From an uncultured Clostridia bacterium (GTDB lineage: Bacteria > Bacillota > Clostridia > Oscillospirales > Ruminococcaceae): a stretch of 44,840 nt of DNA. Below, piece by piece: positions 1-8,023 of the stretch. The notes beneath the pieces were generated by a model. It was given only the letters and a program-made list of their open reading frames with translations, ran no database searches and had not been told where the DNA came from. Each line of letters starts with the position of its first letter. Within the stretch, counting starts at the first letter, position 1. Both the position numbers and the translations under genes were made by a program. Location of the stretch: the NCBI GenBank assembly GCA_947625125.1, contig CANQNF010000023.1, positions 1 through 44,840 on the forward strand, read 5' to 3'.

Positions 1-86
1 ATATGCCTCCTGAAGCCTTTTTTATTATTTTACAGCAAACTAACCTGCGTAGCAAGCCGGCAAGACATATTATCTAATTTTCCAAT

Positions 87-144
87 CTTTCAGTTTTTTG
101 AAATTACAGAATTTTACTTTTGAAATTCTGAAAAAATCGGAAAG
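87..144. repeat. long imperfect inverted repeat near the left edge
   Basis: Positions 87-99 and 131-144 pair with few mismatches and enclose a perfect inner pair, CAGAATTT (107-114) with AAATTCTG (123-130). It lies downstream of the leftward XRE gene, so it could end that transcript or mark the edge of the mobile remnant. There is no clear U-run on the minus strand. Confidence 0.4.
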
Positions 145-199
145 CTGAATTTCTTATTTTCAAGGTATTTGTCATAGGTACGGATTTCAAAAAATCCCC

Positions 200-613
200 T
201 TAATCTCTTTTCTTCCTTTTGGATTTCGGCGCATACTTCTTATTGTTTTCTTTTGCAATCCAGTAAGCATCATTCAAAGCTCTCATCGCGCCGTCCATCG
301 CGTCCTCACTTAGTTTTCCTCCTGCAAAAAGAGCGGTCACTTCCTCGACAAGCTCGTTTATGTCCATCGCGGAACGCCTACCGCCTTTTGCATAAGCTTC
401 GGCTTCAAGCTTTTCGCCGGTGTCAAGAAGTTCGTCAACGTCTGTCTCTAAAACTTCTGCTAACTTTCGGATGATGTTAATGTTGGTCGCTTTGCGAAAA
501 CCGCTCTCATAGTTCTGGATCGTCCGCAAGGTCACTCCTACTTTTTTTGCAAGCTCACTCTGTGTAAGTCCTAATGCAAGTCGTCTCTTTTTTAGTCTTT
601 CCTGAAAATTCAT
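200..613 (-). CDS. XRE-family helix-turn-helix transcriptional regulator
   Basis: A 137-residue DNA-binding regulator. The N-terminal 60 residues are a canonical XRE/Cro-CI helix-turn-helix (RLALGLTQSELAKKVGVT followed by TIQNYESG). The C-terminal half is charged, ends in a Lys/Arg-rich tail and has no domain I recognise. The start at 613 is preferred over the upstream in-frame ATG at 664 because GAAAGGAAA sits just before it. It is divergent from the TnpW-like/recombinase pair and shares a promoter region with them, so it most likely represses its own gene and the recombinase genes, as mobile-element repressors do (inference). This region looks AT-richer than the chromosome to its right. Confidence 0.85.
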   Translation of the reverse strand: MNFQERLKKRRLALGLTQSELAKKVGVTLRTIQNYESGFRKATNINIIRKLAEVLETDVDELLDTGEKLEAEAYAKGGRRSAMDINELVEEVTALFAGGKLSEDAMDGAMRALNDAYWIAKENNKKYAPKSKRKKRD

Positions 614-650
614 AGCAAATTTCCTTTCAAAAAAATTTTCCAAAAAGGTC

Positions 651-743
651 TTGACAAAGAACATATGTTTGTGCTACAATATGCTCACGAATATGAATAT
701 AAGTGCATAAACATATAATATCATATGTACTGCAATACGTCAA
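651..743. promoter_or_regulatory. face-to-face promoters between the XRE regulator and the tnpW-like gene
   Basis: Rightward promoter: TTGACA 651-656, N18, TACAAT 675-680. Leftward promoter: TTGACG (743-738), N17, TATTAT (720-715). The transcripts overlap in this interval. Several CATATG/AATATG-type repeats (662-727) lie between and over the -10 boxes and are plausible operator half-sites for the XRE protein. Confidence 0.7.
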
Positions 744-783
744 GAGGAAAACAAAATTTTCAGATTATCAAAAAGGAGCAGCT

Positions 784-1041
784 ATGAAAAATCAAGATTC
801 AATCGACCTTTGCGAGTGCTACGAACCGCTGGATTTTCCGTCTAAGGAAATTTTGCGGGCATGGAAACACAAGAATGAGCCATTACCCGAGCCTTTTTAC
901 GGAACCGAGCTTGACGGTGAGAAATTTTTCTACATAGGGAATACCCGCATCAAGGTTTCGGAGCATTTTAATAAAGACGGCAAGCCGTTAGAAAATTTGC
1001 TCGAAGATGTAATAAAATATTCCGCAAAATCATCACTTTAA
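784..1041 (+). CDS. TnpW-like small transposon-encoded protein
   Basis: An 85-residue protein. Its C-terminal half (KFFYIGNTRIKVSEHF, then LENLLEDVIKYS) follows the pattern of the TnpW family of Tn4451-type elements: a short strand-rich 'IGNTxYxVxxHF' stretch, then a helix. The N-terminal 45 residues are not recognised. The start at 784 has AAAAGGAG seven bases upstream; the longer GTG-initiated frame from 703 has no such site. TnpW genes usually sit beside large serine recombinases, as here, where a broken tnpX-like gene follows 77 bases later. The molecular role of TnpW is not known to me. The family call rests on pattern and context and is moderately sure. Confidence 0.6.
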   Translation: MKNQDSIDLCECYEPLDFPSKEILRAWKHKNEPLPEPFYGTELDGEKFFYIGNTRIKVSEHFNKDGKPLENLLEDVIKYSAKSSL

Positions 1042-1044
1042 AGC

Positions 1045-1094
1045 TTGAAATCGTGCCACGCTTATGATATAATTAAACCGTATTGTAAGCGTGG
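1045..1094 (+). promoter_or_regulatory. promoter of the serine recombinase with an inverted-repeat operator candidate
   Basis: TTGAAA 1045-1050, N17, TATAAT 1068-1073. The perfect 9-base inverted repeat CCACGCTTA (1056-1064) / TAAGCGTGG (1086-1094) brackets the -10 box and the start point, followed by the ribosome binding site AAGGAGG at 1108. It could be an operator or a leader hairpin. Confidence 0.7.
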
Positions 1095-1118
1095 GTTGTT
1101 TCCGAAAAGGAGGTAAAT

Positions 1119-2746
1119 ATGAAGCAACCTAACAATATAAAATATAGCACCGCGCTCTACATGAGGTTAAGTAGAGATGACGAAAACTTTGGCGACAGCG
1201 TTTCGATAGAAACGCAACGAATAGTTTTACACAAATTCGCGCAGGAAAATGGATTATTTGTGTACGACGAGTACATTGATGACGGTTGGAGCGGGACAAA
1301 CTTTGAACGACCCGCCTTTCAGCGAATGATGTCGGATATTGAAGTTGGAAAAGTCAACTGTGTCGTGACAAAAGATTTGTCAAGATTTGGCAGAGACACG
1401 TCATGATGGATTATTATCTTGAATTTGTTTTTCCCGAAAAGCAAATCCGTTACATAGCTGTTACCGAGGGCGAGGATACCGAAAAAGGACTTTCAGATTT
1501 TGTCCCTTTTCGTAACTTGTTTAACGAGTTCATGGCAAAAGATACCAGTCGCAAAGTTAAGGCAGCATTGCACGCGAAATTCGCAGCAGGTGAGCGTACT
1601 TTTTCAATAGCTCCGCTTGGCTATATGCGACACCCCGAGAAGCATAATAAGCTCGCGGTTGACCCTGACACGGCTTGGATAATCGAGAAGATTTTCGACC
1701 TTGCTGCTCATGGCACAGGAGCGGGGAAATTTACAAAAATCCTTATTCAAGAGAGAGTGCCGACGGCGGGTTACATCAACTACAAGAAGTGTGGGCAGTT
1801 CGCGAAGTTTTACGAAAATGCACCTGCGGAAAAGGCTTATGCGTGGAATATTCGCGCCGTGAGTGACATTCTAAAAGATGAAACGTACATAGGTAACAGC
1901 GTTCACGGCAAGCAGACAAACGTGTCCTACAAGAACAAGAAAAGCGTTCGTAAGCCTGAAAGTGAATGGTTTCGTGTTGAGAACACACACGAAGCCATCA
2001 TCTCAAAAGATGTTTTTGACCAAGTTCAAAAGCAGATTGAGAGCCGCAGGAAACCCATGAAATCTGGTAAAACACAGGTCTTTGCTGGACTTGTGATGTG
2101 CGGCGATTGTGGTTGGTCAATGAGCTATGCAGAGCGAAAATATAAGACTTGCTCAACGGGATTCTTTAACTGCTCACAGTTTCGGAAGCTCGGAAAAGTC
2201 GGTGGAAGATGTTCGGCGCACTACAACAGGTATGATACGCTTTATGCCTATGTCTTAGCAAAGTTACAGGATTGGATTTATCAGGCTCATACTGATGAAA
2301 AGCAACTACTTTCAAGACTGCTCAAATCAAGTGATAAAGAGGCTGCGAAGTCACATAAAAAGCAGTCTGCTGAGCTTGCCAAGGCTGAAAAGCGCAAAGT
2401 GGAAGTAGACAGACTGTTCACGAAAATGTATGAGGACTGGACGAGCGGAGGCATTACTGAGTACAACTTCAAGATGTTGTCGCAGAAGTATCAGACGGAG
2501 CAGCAGGAATTGGTCGAAAAGATTGATAGACTTAAAACGGAGCTTGCGACCGAAAAACAAACCGCTGCCGATGCTGAAAAGTGGATTGCTTTAATCAAGC
2601 AATACTCCGAACCCACGGAACTAACCGCTGAGATGCTTAACACTCTCATCGAGAAAATAGTCGTACACGAAGCCGTCAAAGATTCCGACGGCACCAGAAC
2701 CCAAGAAATAGAGATATTTTCCCGATTTGTAGGTAAAATTGATTAA
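1119..2746 (+). pseudogene. TnpX-type large serine recombinase, frameshifted
   Basis: A large serine site-specific recombinase of the TnpX/Tn4451 class, which would excise and insert a mobile element. The resolvase domain starts with YMRLSRDD (catalytic Ser18) and runs to DLSRFGRD. The reading frame then ends in TGA at 1404-1406, while the family continuation (HVMMDYYLEF, the recombinase domain, a Cys4 zinc ribbon with CGDC, a coiled coil and a DUF4368-like tail) resumes in the next frame and runs to 2746. Restoring one C at about 1397 gives an uninterrupted 542-residue protein. So the gene has a one-base deletion between the catalytic and DNA-binding parts and is probably inactive, unless this is a sequencing error. 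The start is set by AAGGAGG at 1108. Confidence 0.9.
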
Positions 2747-2861
2747 AACACATACGCACGTCTTTAAGTTTGTTAAACGGGGGCCCGGGGGAGGGGGGGT
2801 ACTAAAGATAGCATGAGCGGAGCGAATACCTTTTACCCATGGTTCGGGCGCAAAGGCTGAG

Positions 2862-2902
2862 AAAAAGTCATCTCAAAGACCCCGGTTTTGAGATGACTTT
2901 TT
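2862..2902. terminator. hairpin terminator downstream of the recombinase
   Basis: Stem AAAAAGTCATCTCAAA / TTTTGAGATGACTTTTT, with U-runs on both strands, so it works in either direction. Confidence 0.8.
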
Positions 2903-3021
2903 ACGGCAAAGTATGTGCGGCCGACACCCCCTCCTTGAGGAGGGGGTCAGGGGGAGGTGATTTAAAATAGCATGAGCGAAGCGAATACCTTGTCCCCACG
3001 GGCCGTGCGCAGAGTGAAATC

Positions 3022-3065
3022 AAAAAGTCACTTCATAATCCTTTAGGATTTGAAGTGACTTTTTT
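3022..3065. terminator. bidirectional terminator after PspC
   Basis: Stem AAAAAGTCACTTCA / TGAAGTGACTTTTT around a second small AATCCTTTAGGATT stem. It is 41 bases past the pspC-like stop codon on the minus strand and matches the 2862 terminator in its first bases. Confidence 0.85.
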
Positions 3066-3105
3066 GCACTATGTGCGTTCGACATTCCCATCCCGTCAGT
3101 CCCCA

Positions 3106-3327
3106 TTATTTCTTTTCAATATCATCCTCGACTATCACCGTGCCGTTCGGCATCTCCGGAATAATCAGCATGCAGATAATATAAGCCAAAATCCCGGTGC
3201 CGAAGCAGCAGATAAGTACGGCCCAGATAACGCGGACGAGCGTAGGGTCTACGCCGAAATATTCTGCTATGCCTCCGCAGACGCCGGCGAGAATGCGGTC
3301 GCGCGACTTGTAAAGCTTTTTGGACAT
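3106..3327 (-). CDS. PspC domain protein
   Basis: A 73-residue small membrane protein that is almost entirely one PspC domain: LYKSRDRILAGVCGGIAEYF, then VDPTLVRVIWAVL and a hydrophobic segment (about residues 34-58) ending in MLIIPE. PspC-family proteins sit in the membrane and are linked to envelope-stress responses; short stand-alone versions are common in Firmicutes and their exact role is unknown. AAAGGAGG lies seven bases before the ATG. It appears monocistronic, with a hairpin terminator close behind. Confidence 0.9.
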   Translation of the reverse strand: MSKKLYKSRDRILAGVCGGIAEYFGVDPTLVRVIWAVLICCFGTGILAYIICMLIIPEMPNGTVIVEDDIEKK

Positions 3328-3399
3328 ATCTACGCCTCCTTTTTATATATTATACATCATCCTGCGGGAAAATGCTCTGCCGAAAATTACATTTAATAA

Positions 3400-4524
3400 T
3401 TATTTATTTCCGTTCTTGTACGCCTCGATTGCTTCCTTTACGTTCACGCCGTCGATGGTCATGCCGTCTATATCGCAGCTTTCGAGCGCGACGTTCGTAA
3501 GATTTGCATTTCTGACGGTGCTGCCGAAGAGGTTCGAGCACTGGATTTTTGCGTTTACGAAGTTTATCCCGGACATCTCGGCGCCGTCAAGGTCGACGTC
3601 GTAGATCTTCGCCCTGCACATCCTCATATCGGTGAACGTGCCGGCTTCGGCGTCGATATGGTTCATTTTTACATTGAGCAGCCTCACGTTGTCCCAAGCC
3701 GACTCGCTCATATTTACGCAGTGTATGCCTTTTTTATCGCATTCCTCACAGCCGCCTATCACGGCGCCGATAGCGCTCGAGGTGTGGAAGCGCATTTTGT
3801 CCATATTAAGATGGATATAGGACGTCCCGCGCATATTAGCGTCGGTGAACACGGAGTTGTGCAGGTCTATATTTTCAAATCTGCCGGAGCAAAGGCTCAT
3901 ATTGTGGAACATCGATTCGCTGAGGTCGCAGTTTTCAAAGAGCTGTCCTCTGGCCTCGGTATTTCTTATTCCGAGCTGAGGCTTAGGCATATTCACTCCG
4001 CCGTGAGGAAGATTTCCGCAGAACTTTGCAACCTCTGTCAGAGGCTTTCTTTCTTTGGCGGGTATATCCTCTTTCGGTTCGCCTATCGGCAGCAAAGCGA
4101 CGACCGGGTGCTCTTTGGGAATGTTAAACAGCTCCATGACCTTGTCCTGCTTATATGCGGCTATTACGCATCCGCCGAGGCCGAGTTCTACCGCTTTCAA
4201 GAGCATATTCTCCATAGCCAAAGCGGTGTCCTGGAACGTTAATTTTCGTGCGCGTTCGCCGAACATCGACACTACGCCCTTTTCATCGTCGGAGCAGACT
4301 ATGATGACCGCCGGAGCAGTCGATATCCAATCCTCGCATACCGTTTTCAGGAGCTTTCTCTGGGCTTCGTCGCTTACGACATAAAAGTACCACGACTGCA
4401 AATTACAGGCGCTCGGGGCGAGTATTCCGGCTCTGAGGATCTCGTCGATCTCTTCTTTGGTGGGGACCCTGTCGGTGAAATTCCGCACGCTTCTGCGCGC
4501 CTCAAGTGCTTTCTGGAGCTCCAT
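3400..4524 (-). CDS. nitroreductase-family protein fused to a pentapeptide-repeat domain
   Basis: A 374-residue two-domain protein. Residues 1 to about 170 are a nitroreductase (FMN-dependent NAD(P)H oxidoreductase) fold: ALEARRSVRNFTDR near the N-terminus (the usual FMN phosphate-binding Arg-x-Ser-x-Arg), LAPSACNLQSWYFYVV, and LGLGGCVIAAYKQD plus IGEPKED near its end. Residues about 190-365 are successive pentapeptide-type repeats (NCDLSESMFHNMSLC, NANLTNVALESCDIDG), expected to form a right-handed quadrilateral beta-helix. The nitroreductase alone is usually 170-200 residues, so the tail is an added module. It lies 15 bases after smpB and is probably cotranscribed with it; AAGGAGG precedes the ATG. 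The substrate is unknown; the repeats may mediate protein-protein contact (inference). Confidence 0.9.
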   Translation of the reverse strand: MELQKALEARRSVRNFTDRVPTKEEIDEILRAGILAPSACNLQSWYFYVVSDEAQRKLLKTVCEDWISTAPAVIIVCSDDEKGVVSMFGERARKLTFQDTALAMENMLLKAVELGLGGCVIAAYKQDKVMELFNIPKEHPVVALLPIGEPKEDIPAKERKPLTEVAKFCGNLPHGGVNMPKPQLGIRNTEARGQLFENCDLSESMFHNMSLCSGRFENIDLHNSVFTDANMRGTSYIHLNMDKMRFHTSSAIGAVIGGCEECDKKGIHCVNMSESAWDNVRLLNVKMNHIDAEAGTFTDMRMCRAKIYDVDLDGAEMSGINFVNAKIQCSNLFGSTVRNANLTNVALESCDIDGMTIDGVNVKEAIEAYKNGNK

Positions 4525-4539
4525 AAATCAATAACCTCC

Positions 4540-5016
4540 TTAGCGGTTGCGCTCTTTAAGGGAGCGGTCGATGTCACGTTCTGCGGCTTTTTTTGCGGCG
4601 TCGTCGCGCTTGTCAAAGAGCTTCTTGCCCTTGCAAAGACCTATCTCAAGCTTCACGCGGTCGCCCTTGTAGTAGAGCTTTAGGGGAATGATCGTGAGGC
4701 CCTCCATCCTAACCTTGTCGTAAAGACGTCGGATCTCCTTTTTATGCATCAGCAGCTTTCTTACGCGCCTTGGGTCGCGGTTGAAGATGTTGCCTTTTTC
4801 GTATGGACTGATATGAATTCCGTTAGCAAAGATCTCGCCGTCTTTTATCTCGCACCAGCTGTCCTTGAGGTTAACGTTGCCCATTCTTATGGACTTGACC
4901 TCGGTGCCCTTAAGCTCCATGCCGGCCTCGAACGATTCGAGCACGAAGTAGTTGTGATGGGCTGCGCGGTTCTCGGCGATGGTTCTGCCGCCTTTGGCGG
5001 CGCTGTTTCCGGACAT
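4540..5016 (-). CDS. smpB: SsrA-binding protein SmpB
   Basis: A 158-residue tmRNA-binding protein needed for trans-translation rescue of stalled ribosomes. The sequence has the family's [20 protein letters not shown], the [18 protein letters not shown] core, [22 protein letters not shown] and a basic C-terminal tail, at about the normal length. It is the first gene of a leftward pair with the nitroreductase fusion, behind a consensus promoter (5056-5084). The tmRNA gene ssrA, often nearby, is not visible in this window. Confidence 0.97.
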   Translation of the reverse strand: MSGNSAAKGGRTIAENRAAHHNYFVLESFEAGMELKGTEVKSIRMGNVNLKDSWCEIKDGEIFANGIHISPYEKGNIFNRDPRRVRKLLMHKKEIRRLYDKVRMEGLTIIPLKLYYKGDRVKLEIGLCKGKKLFDKRDDAAKKAAERDIDRSLKERNR

Positions 5017-5055
5017 TCAATTCCCCCTTTTGGCAGGCGTCTGACGTATACAGAA

Positions 5056-5084
5056 ATTATACCACAAACGTCCCCGCTTGTCAA
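5056..5084 (-). promoter_or_regulatory. consensus sigma-A promoter of smpB
   Basis: On the minus strand, TTGACA (5084-5079), N17, TATAAT (5061-5056), about 40 bases before the smpB start. Confidence 0.9.
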
Positions 5085-5300
5085 TCAGAATTTGGAAAAA
5101 CCGGTTGTCATGTACGCCGCCTTTTTATCGGGATGAACAAAACGCCGAATTCGGAGGCCGGGGAGTGTCTAAAGCGCCCGCATTATTCACAATTTTTTAA
5201 ATCGTCGCCATAGGCGACCCCTTGAAATTCTGACATCTGATTTCTGACCTCTGTTTTCTTTATGCGTCCGCTTTGGACGCATCTTAGGGGCGTTCTGTCC
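5085..5300. other. non-coding spacer with small palindromes
   Basis: No gene is seen. It holds a short GTCGCC-ATA-GGCGAC palindrome near 5205, GCGTCC-GCTTT-GGACGC near 5265, and one copy of the dispersed TTCTGACATCTGATTTCTGA motif at about 5228-5247. Confidence 0.6.
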
Positions 5301-5329
5301 TTGACTTCCCCCGAAAAATATACTATAAT
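5301..5329 (+). promoter_or_regulatory. promoter of the serine hydrolase gene
   Basis: TTGACT 5301-5306, N17, TATAAT 5324-5329; start of translation 42 bases downstream behind GAAAGGAG. Confidence 0.9.
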
Positions 5330-5370
5330 ATCCTCATAACATTACACCATCCCACGAAAGGAGTCTTATC

Positions 5371-6537
5371 ATGTCCGAGAAGCTTTTGAAAATAATCCGC
5401 GATGAGATAGAAAACAAAAAATTTGCCGCAGGCGCCAACGTCCTTATCTTAAAGGACGGCAAAGAGCTCGCCTACGCCGAATACGGCTGCCGCGATTTAG
5501 AGGCCCGAAAGCCCTTTTCACGCGACACCATCATGCGCCTCTATTCAATGTCGAAGCCGATAACCTCGGCCGCCGTCATGATACTTGTCGACCGCGGACT
5601 GATAGACCTTGCCGACTGCCTCTGCTGGACGATGCCGGGCTGGAGCGAAGCCTATTATATCGATTCTTCGGGCAGCAGAGTCAAGGCTCCGAACCAGATA
5701 ATGCTCAAGGACCTTATGAATATGACCTCGGGTCTACCGTATCCCGGCGACAGCGGATCATCGGCTCAGGCTGCCGAAATTTACGGAGAGCTCGATTCAC
5801 GGCTTCACGGCGACGACCCGATGACCACCGGCGAGTTCTGCAAAAGATTCGGAAAAATAGATTTATGCTTCAACCCGGGCGATAGGTTTATGTACGGCAC
5901 TTCGGCAGATATTTTGGGCGGAGTCATCGAAAACGTCACGGGCATGAGCTTCGGCGAATTCCTGAAAAAGAATATTTTTGATCCTTTGGGCATGGAGGAC
6001 ACGGGCTTCTGGGTGCCCGAGGAAAAGCGCGACAGGCTCGCTAAGGTGTATCGCACGAATTATTCCGAGTGGCGGGTCGAGCATTGCCCGACGAACCACC
6101 TCGGCATTGATTATAACCTCGACCATGAACCGGCGTTCCAGTCGGGCGGGGCAGGGCTTGTATCGACGCTTGACGACTATGCGAAGTTTGCGACGATGCT
6201 GATGAACGGCGGACAGCTCCACGGAATCAGGGTACTTTCAGAGGCGGCGGTCAGGTATATGACGTCGCCGAGCCTGACGGAAAGACAGCGCAGAGGGTTT
6301 GACTGGCAGGGCCTGAACGGGTACAGCTACGGCAATCTGATGAGAAATCTTGTAGAGCCGGGGCAGGCGGTGGTGCTGAGCGAGAGCGGGGAGTACGGCT
6401 GGGACGGCTGGCTCGGATGCTTCTTTGCAAATTATCCGGAGTCGCGGATGACGGTGCTTATGGGTACGCAGCGGACCGACTGCGGCACGAGCGCGATGTC
6501 AAGAAAGATAGTCAACGCAGTGCACACGGGGATATAA
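5371..6537 (+). CDS. beta-lactamase-fold serine hydrolase (class C-like esterase)
   Basis: A 388-residue serine hydrolase of the beta-lactamase (Pfam PF00144) family. Ser59 and Lys62 form the SxxK motif in YSMSKPIT; Tyr175 (FMYGTSADILGGVIE) stands where the Tyr-x-Asn motif is expected; FQSGGAGLVSTLDDYAKF is a typical family block. No signal peptide is seen, so it is probably cytoplasmic and more likely an esterase or peptidase than an antibiotic-degrading enzyme. The substrate cannot be told from sequence. The start follows GAAAGGAG. It is monocistronic, with its own promoter and no partner gene. Confidence 0.9.
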   Translation: MSEKLLKIIRDEIENKKFAAGANVLILKDGKELAYAEYGCRDLEARKPFSRDTIMRLYSMSKPITSAAVMILVDRGLIDLADCLCWTMPGWSEAYYIDSSGSRVKAPNQIMLKDLMNMTSGLPYPGDSGSSAQAAEIYGELDSRLHGDDPMTTGEFCKRFGKIDLCFNPGDRFMYGTSADILGGVIENVTGMSFGEFLKKNIFDPLGMEDTGFWVPEEKRDRLAKVYRTNYSEWRVEHCPTNHLGIDYNLDHEPAFQSGGAGLVSTLDDYAKFATMLMNGGQLHGIRVLSEAAVRYMTSPSLTERQRRGFDWQGLNGYSYGNLMRNLVEPGQAVVLSESGEYGWDGWLGCFFANYPESRMTVLMGTQRTDCGTSAMSRKIVNAVHTGI

Positions 6538-6639
6538 GGTTAAAGCAAGGCCGGAAAAGAGAAAAATCTAAAAAGGTTTCGCCGGCCTTTAGGCACGCGC
6601 AAGCCCGAAGCGAGCAAAAACTAAAAAGTTCGCCAGCCT

Positions 6640-6960
6640 TTCAAGGCTGCGGGGGTCTCGGGGGCGGAGCCACCGAGTCGCAGCCCGCAGGCTGCGAAAT
6701 CTCAAGTCTCCTAAAAGGATGCCGTCAGGCATCGTTTTAGGAGGCTTTTTTAAAAAGCGCAGGAGGGTAGGCAAAATCTGTCCGGTGGACAGTTTTGCCG
6801 TAGGGGACCCTCGCCGGGGGTCCCCTATGCGGCGAGCGCGAATGCGCGAGCCGCACTCCGAAAGAGGTTCGGGGAAAACCCTGCAAGGGTTGTCCCCGAA
6901 AGGTAGCGGTCAGCAGAAAGTCCGAGCGAGCGAACGCGGCAGCGTTCGCGAGCGAGGGGG
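6640..6960. repeat. run of consecutive GC-rich hairpins in a 745-base non-coding spacer
   Basis: No gene is supported between 6538 and 7282. At least six near-perfect hairpins follow each other: 6678-6697, 6704-6747 (ends in T6), 6770-6799, 6802-6826, 6829-6854 (two symmetrical GA mismatches) and 6868-6900, and a further core, GCGAACGC/GCGTTCGC, at 6930-6949. Long open frames across this area are by-products of GC-rich sequence. Confidence 0.75.
6704..6749 (+). terminator. intrinsic terminator downstream of the serine hydrolase
   Basis: Long stem AAGTCTCCTAAAA..GATGCC / GGCATC..TTTTAGGAGGCTT followed by a T-run. It is the best terminator in the spacer, 167 bases past the stop codon. Confidence 0.75.
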
Positions 6961-6999
6961 GAGAGGCACAAAGGCAAAAGTCAGCACCAACACCCCTCC

Positions 7000-7085
7000 C
7001 TTGGGGGGAGGGGTCAGGGGAGGGGGTATCTCAAATAGTATGAGCGAAGCGAATACCTTTTTCCCGTGGGTCAGGCGCGGGCTTT
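7000..7085. repeat. third copy of the G-rich palindrome / ATGAGCGAAGCGAATACC module
   Basis: CACCCCTCCCTTGGGGGGAG and a G-rich stretch are followed by ATGAGCGAAGCGAATACC and CCCGTGGG, in the same order as at 2771-3066. Confidence 0.7.
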
Positions 7086-7205
7086 CCAAACTAAGCCTGT
7101 TCGCCATGCCCCCTCCTCCTACCACCCCTCCCGTTAATATCCACCAAAACCGCCCGCGATTTTTGATAAAAAATATAAATTTTCCTGCAAAATATCAAAA
7201 ACCTG

Positions 7206-7234
7206 TTGACAAAATGTAAAATTAGTGGCACAAT
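7206..7234 (+). promoter_or_regulatory. promoter of the secreted Ala/Glu-rich protein
   Basis: TTGACA 7206-7211, N17, CACAAT 7229-7234; AAGGAGG precedes the ATG at 7283. Confidence 0.8.
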
Positions 7235-7282
7235 ATATTCTGAGGATAAATATATCCCGAAATTTTTAAGGAGGAATTTTTT

Positions 7283-8002
7283 ATGAAGAAATTATTGGCA
7301 ATCGTAACAGCGCTTGTTATGGTTTGCGCCCTTTCGGTCAGCGTTTTCGCTATCGAGGGTTCTCAGGATCTCGTACTCTGCACTCAGGATAACGTTTCCT
7401 GGCAGACTCATGTCAGCGACCGCGTAACTGTCGACGGCGCAGGCGAGTACACCTTCACCCTCTCCGGCCTCAGCTTTGACGGCTCCGCAATGACTGTTTT
7501 ATACGTCAAGGACGCCAACGCTGTCGACGTTGAAGTCGCAGGCGGCACCTATGACGGCGCTAACGGCCTTACCGGTATGACCATCCTCACCAAGTCCGTT
7601 AAGATCAACGGCACCGAGGTCGCTCTTACCGACGGCTATGTCACCGGCACCAACCCCGATTCCGGACTCATCGATATCTGCTGGTACAACATCTGGGCAA
7701 CCAGCTTTATGGACGCTCCTACCGGCACCGTCAATGACATCGAGGTAGTTCTCGAAGTCGTCGATGAGAGCGGTGAAGCAGCTCCCGCCGAAGCCGAAGA
7801 GGCTCCCGCCGAGACCGAAGAAGCAGCTCCCGCTGAGGCTGAAGAAGCAGCTCCTGCTGAGGCTGAAGAAGCCCCTGCCGAGACCGCTGAGGAAGCTCCC
7901 GCCGCAACCGAGACCGCTAAGGCCCCGTCCACCGGCATTGCCCTCGCTGTAATTCCCGCCGTTATGGCCCTTGCAGCAGCCGCAGTCTCCAAGAAGCACT
8001 GA
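7283..8002 (+). CDS. secreted protein with Ala/Glu/Pro-rich repeats and a possible C-terminal sorting signal
   Basis: A 239-residue exported protein of unknown function. A signal peptide (KKLLAIVTALVMVCALSVSVFA, cleavage after about residue 23) is followed by a compact domain to about residue 160 that I do not recognise. A low-complexity spacer (about 165-213) follows, made of repeated AEAEEAPAETEEAAP-type units encoded by imperfect direct repeats. The C-terminus is APSTG, a 15-20-residue hydrophobic segment, then KKH. That order (xPxTG, membrane span, basic tail) is that of a sortase substrate with a non-classical motif; the spacer would then span the wall. No sortase gene is in the window, so anchoring is inferred. 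Confidence 0.75.
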   Translation: MKKLLAIVTALVMVCALSVSVFAIEGSQDLVLCTQDNVSWQTHVSDRVTVDGAGEYTFTLSGLSFDGSAMTVLYVKDANAVDVEVAGGTYDGANGLTGMTILTKSVKINGTEVALTDGYVTGTNPDSGLIDICWYNIWATSFMDAPTGTVNDIEVVLEVVDESGEAAPAEAEEAPAETEEAAPAEAEEAAPAEAEEAPAETAEEAPAATETAKAPSTGIALAVIPAVMALAAAAVSKKH

Positions 8003-8023
8003 TCTGATTTGATCCGATAAAAA

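Larger units (their letters stand above)
2771..3066. repeat. two tandem copies of a G-rich palindrome / ATGAGCGAAGCGAATACC module
   Basis: No gene is seen in the 359 bases between the recombinase and PspC. The stretch holds two diverged copies of one module: a G-rich stretch or CCCCCTCC/GGAGGGGG palindrome, the motif ATGAGCGRAGCGAATACC, a CCCAYGG or CCCACGGG stretch, and a hairpin terminator that opens with AAAAAGTCA. A third copy of the first parts lies at 7000-7085. Confidence 0.7.

Noticed and set aside
6417-7219. Open frames across the 6.5-7.2 kb spacer
   Set aside because: They run through palindromes and a terminator, have low-complexity Arg/Gly-rich products and no start signals.
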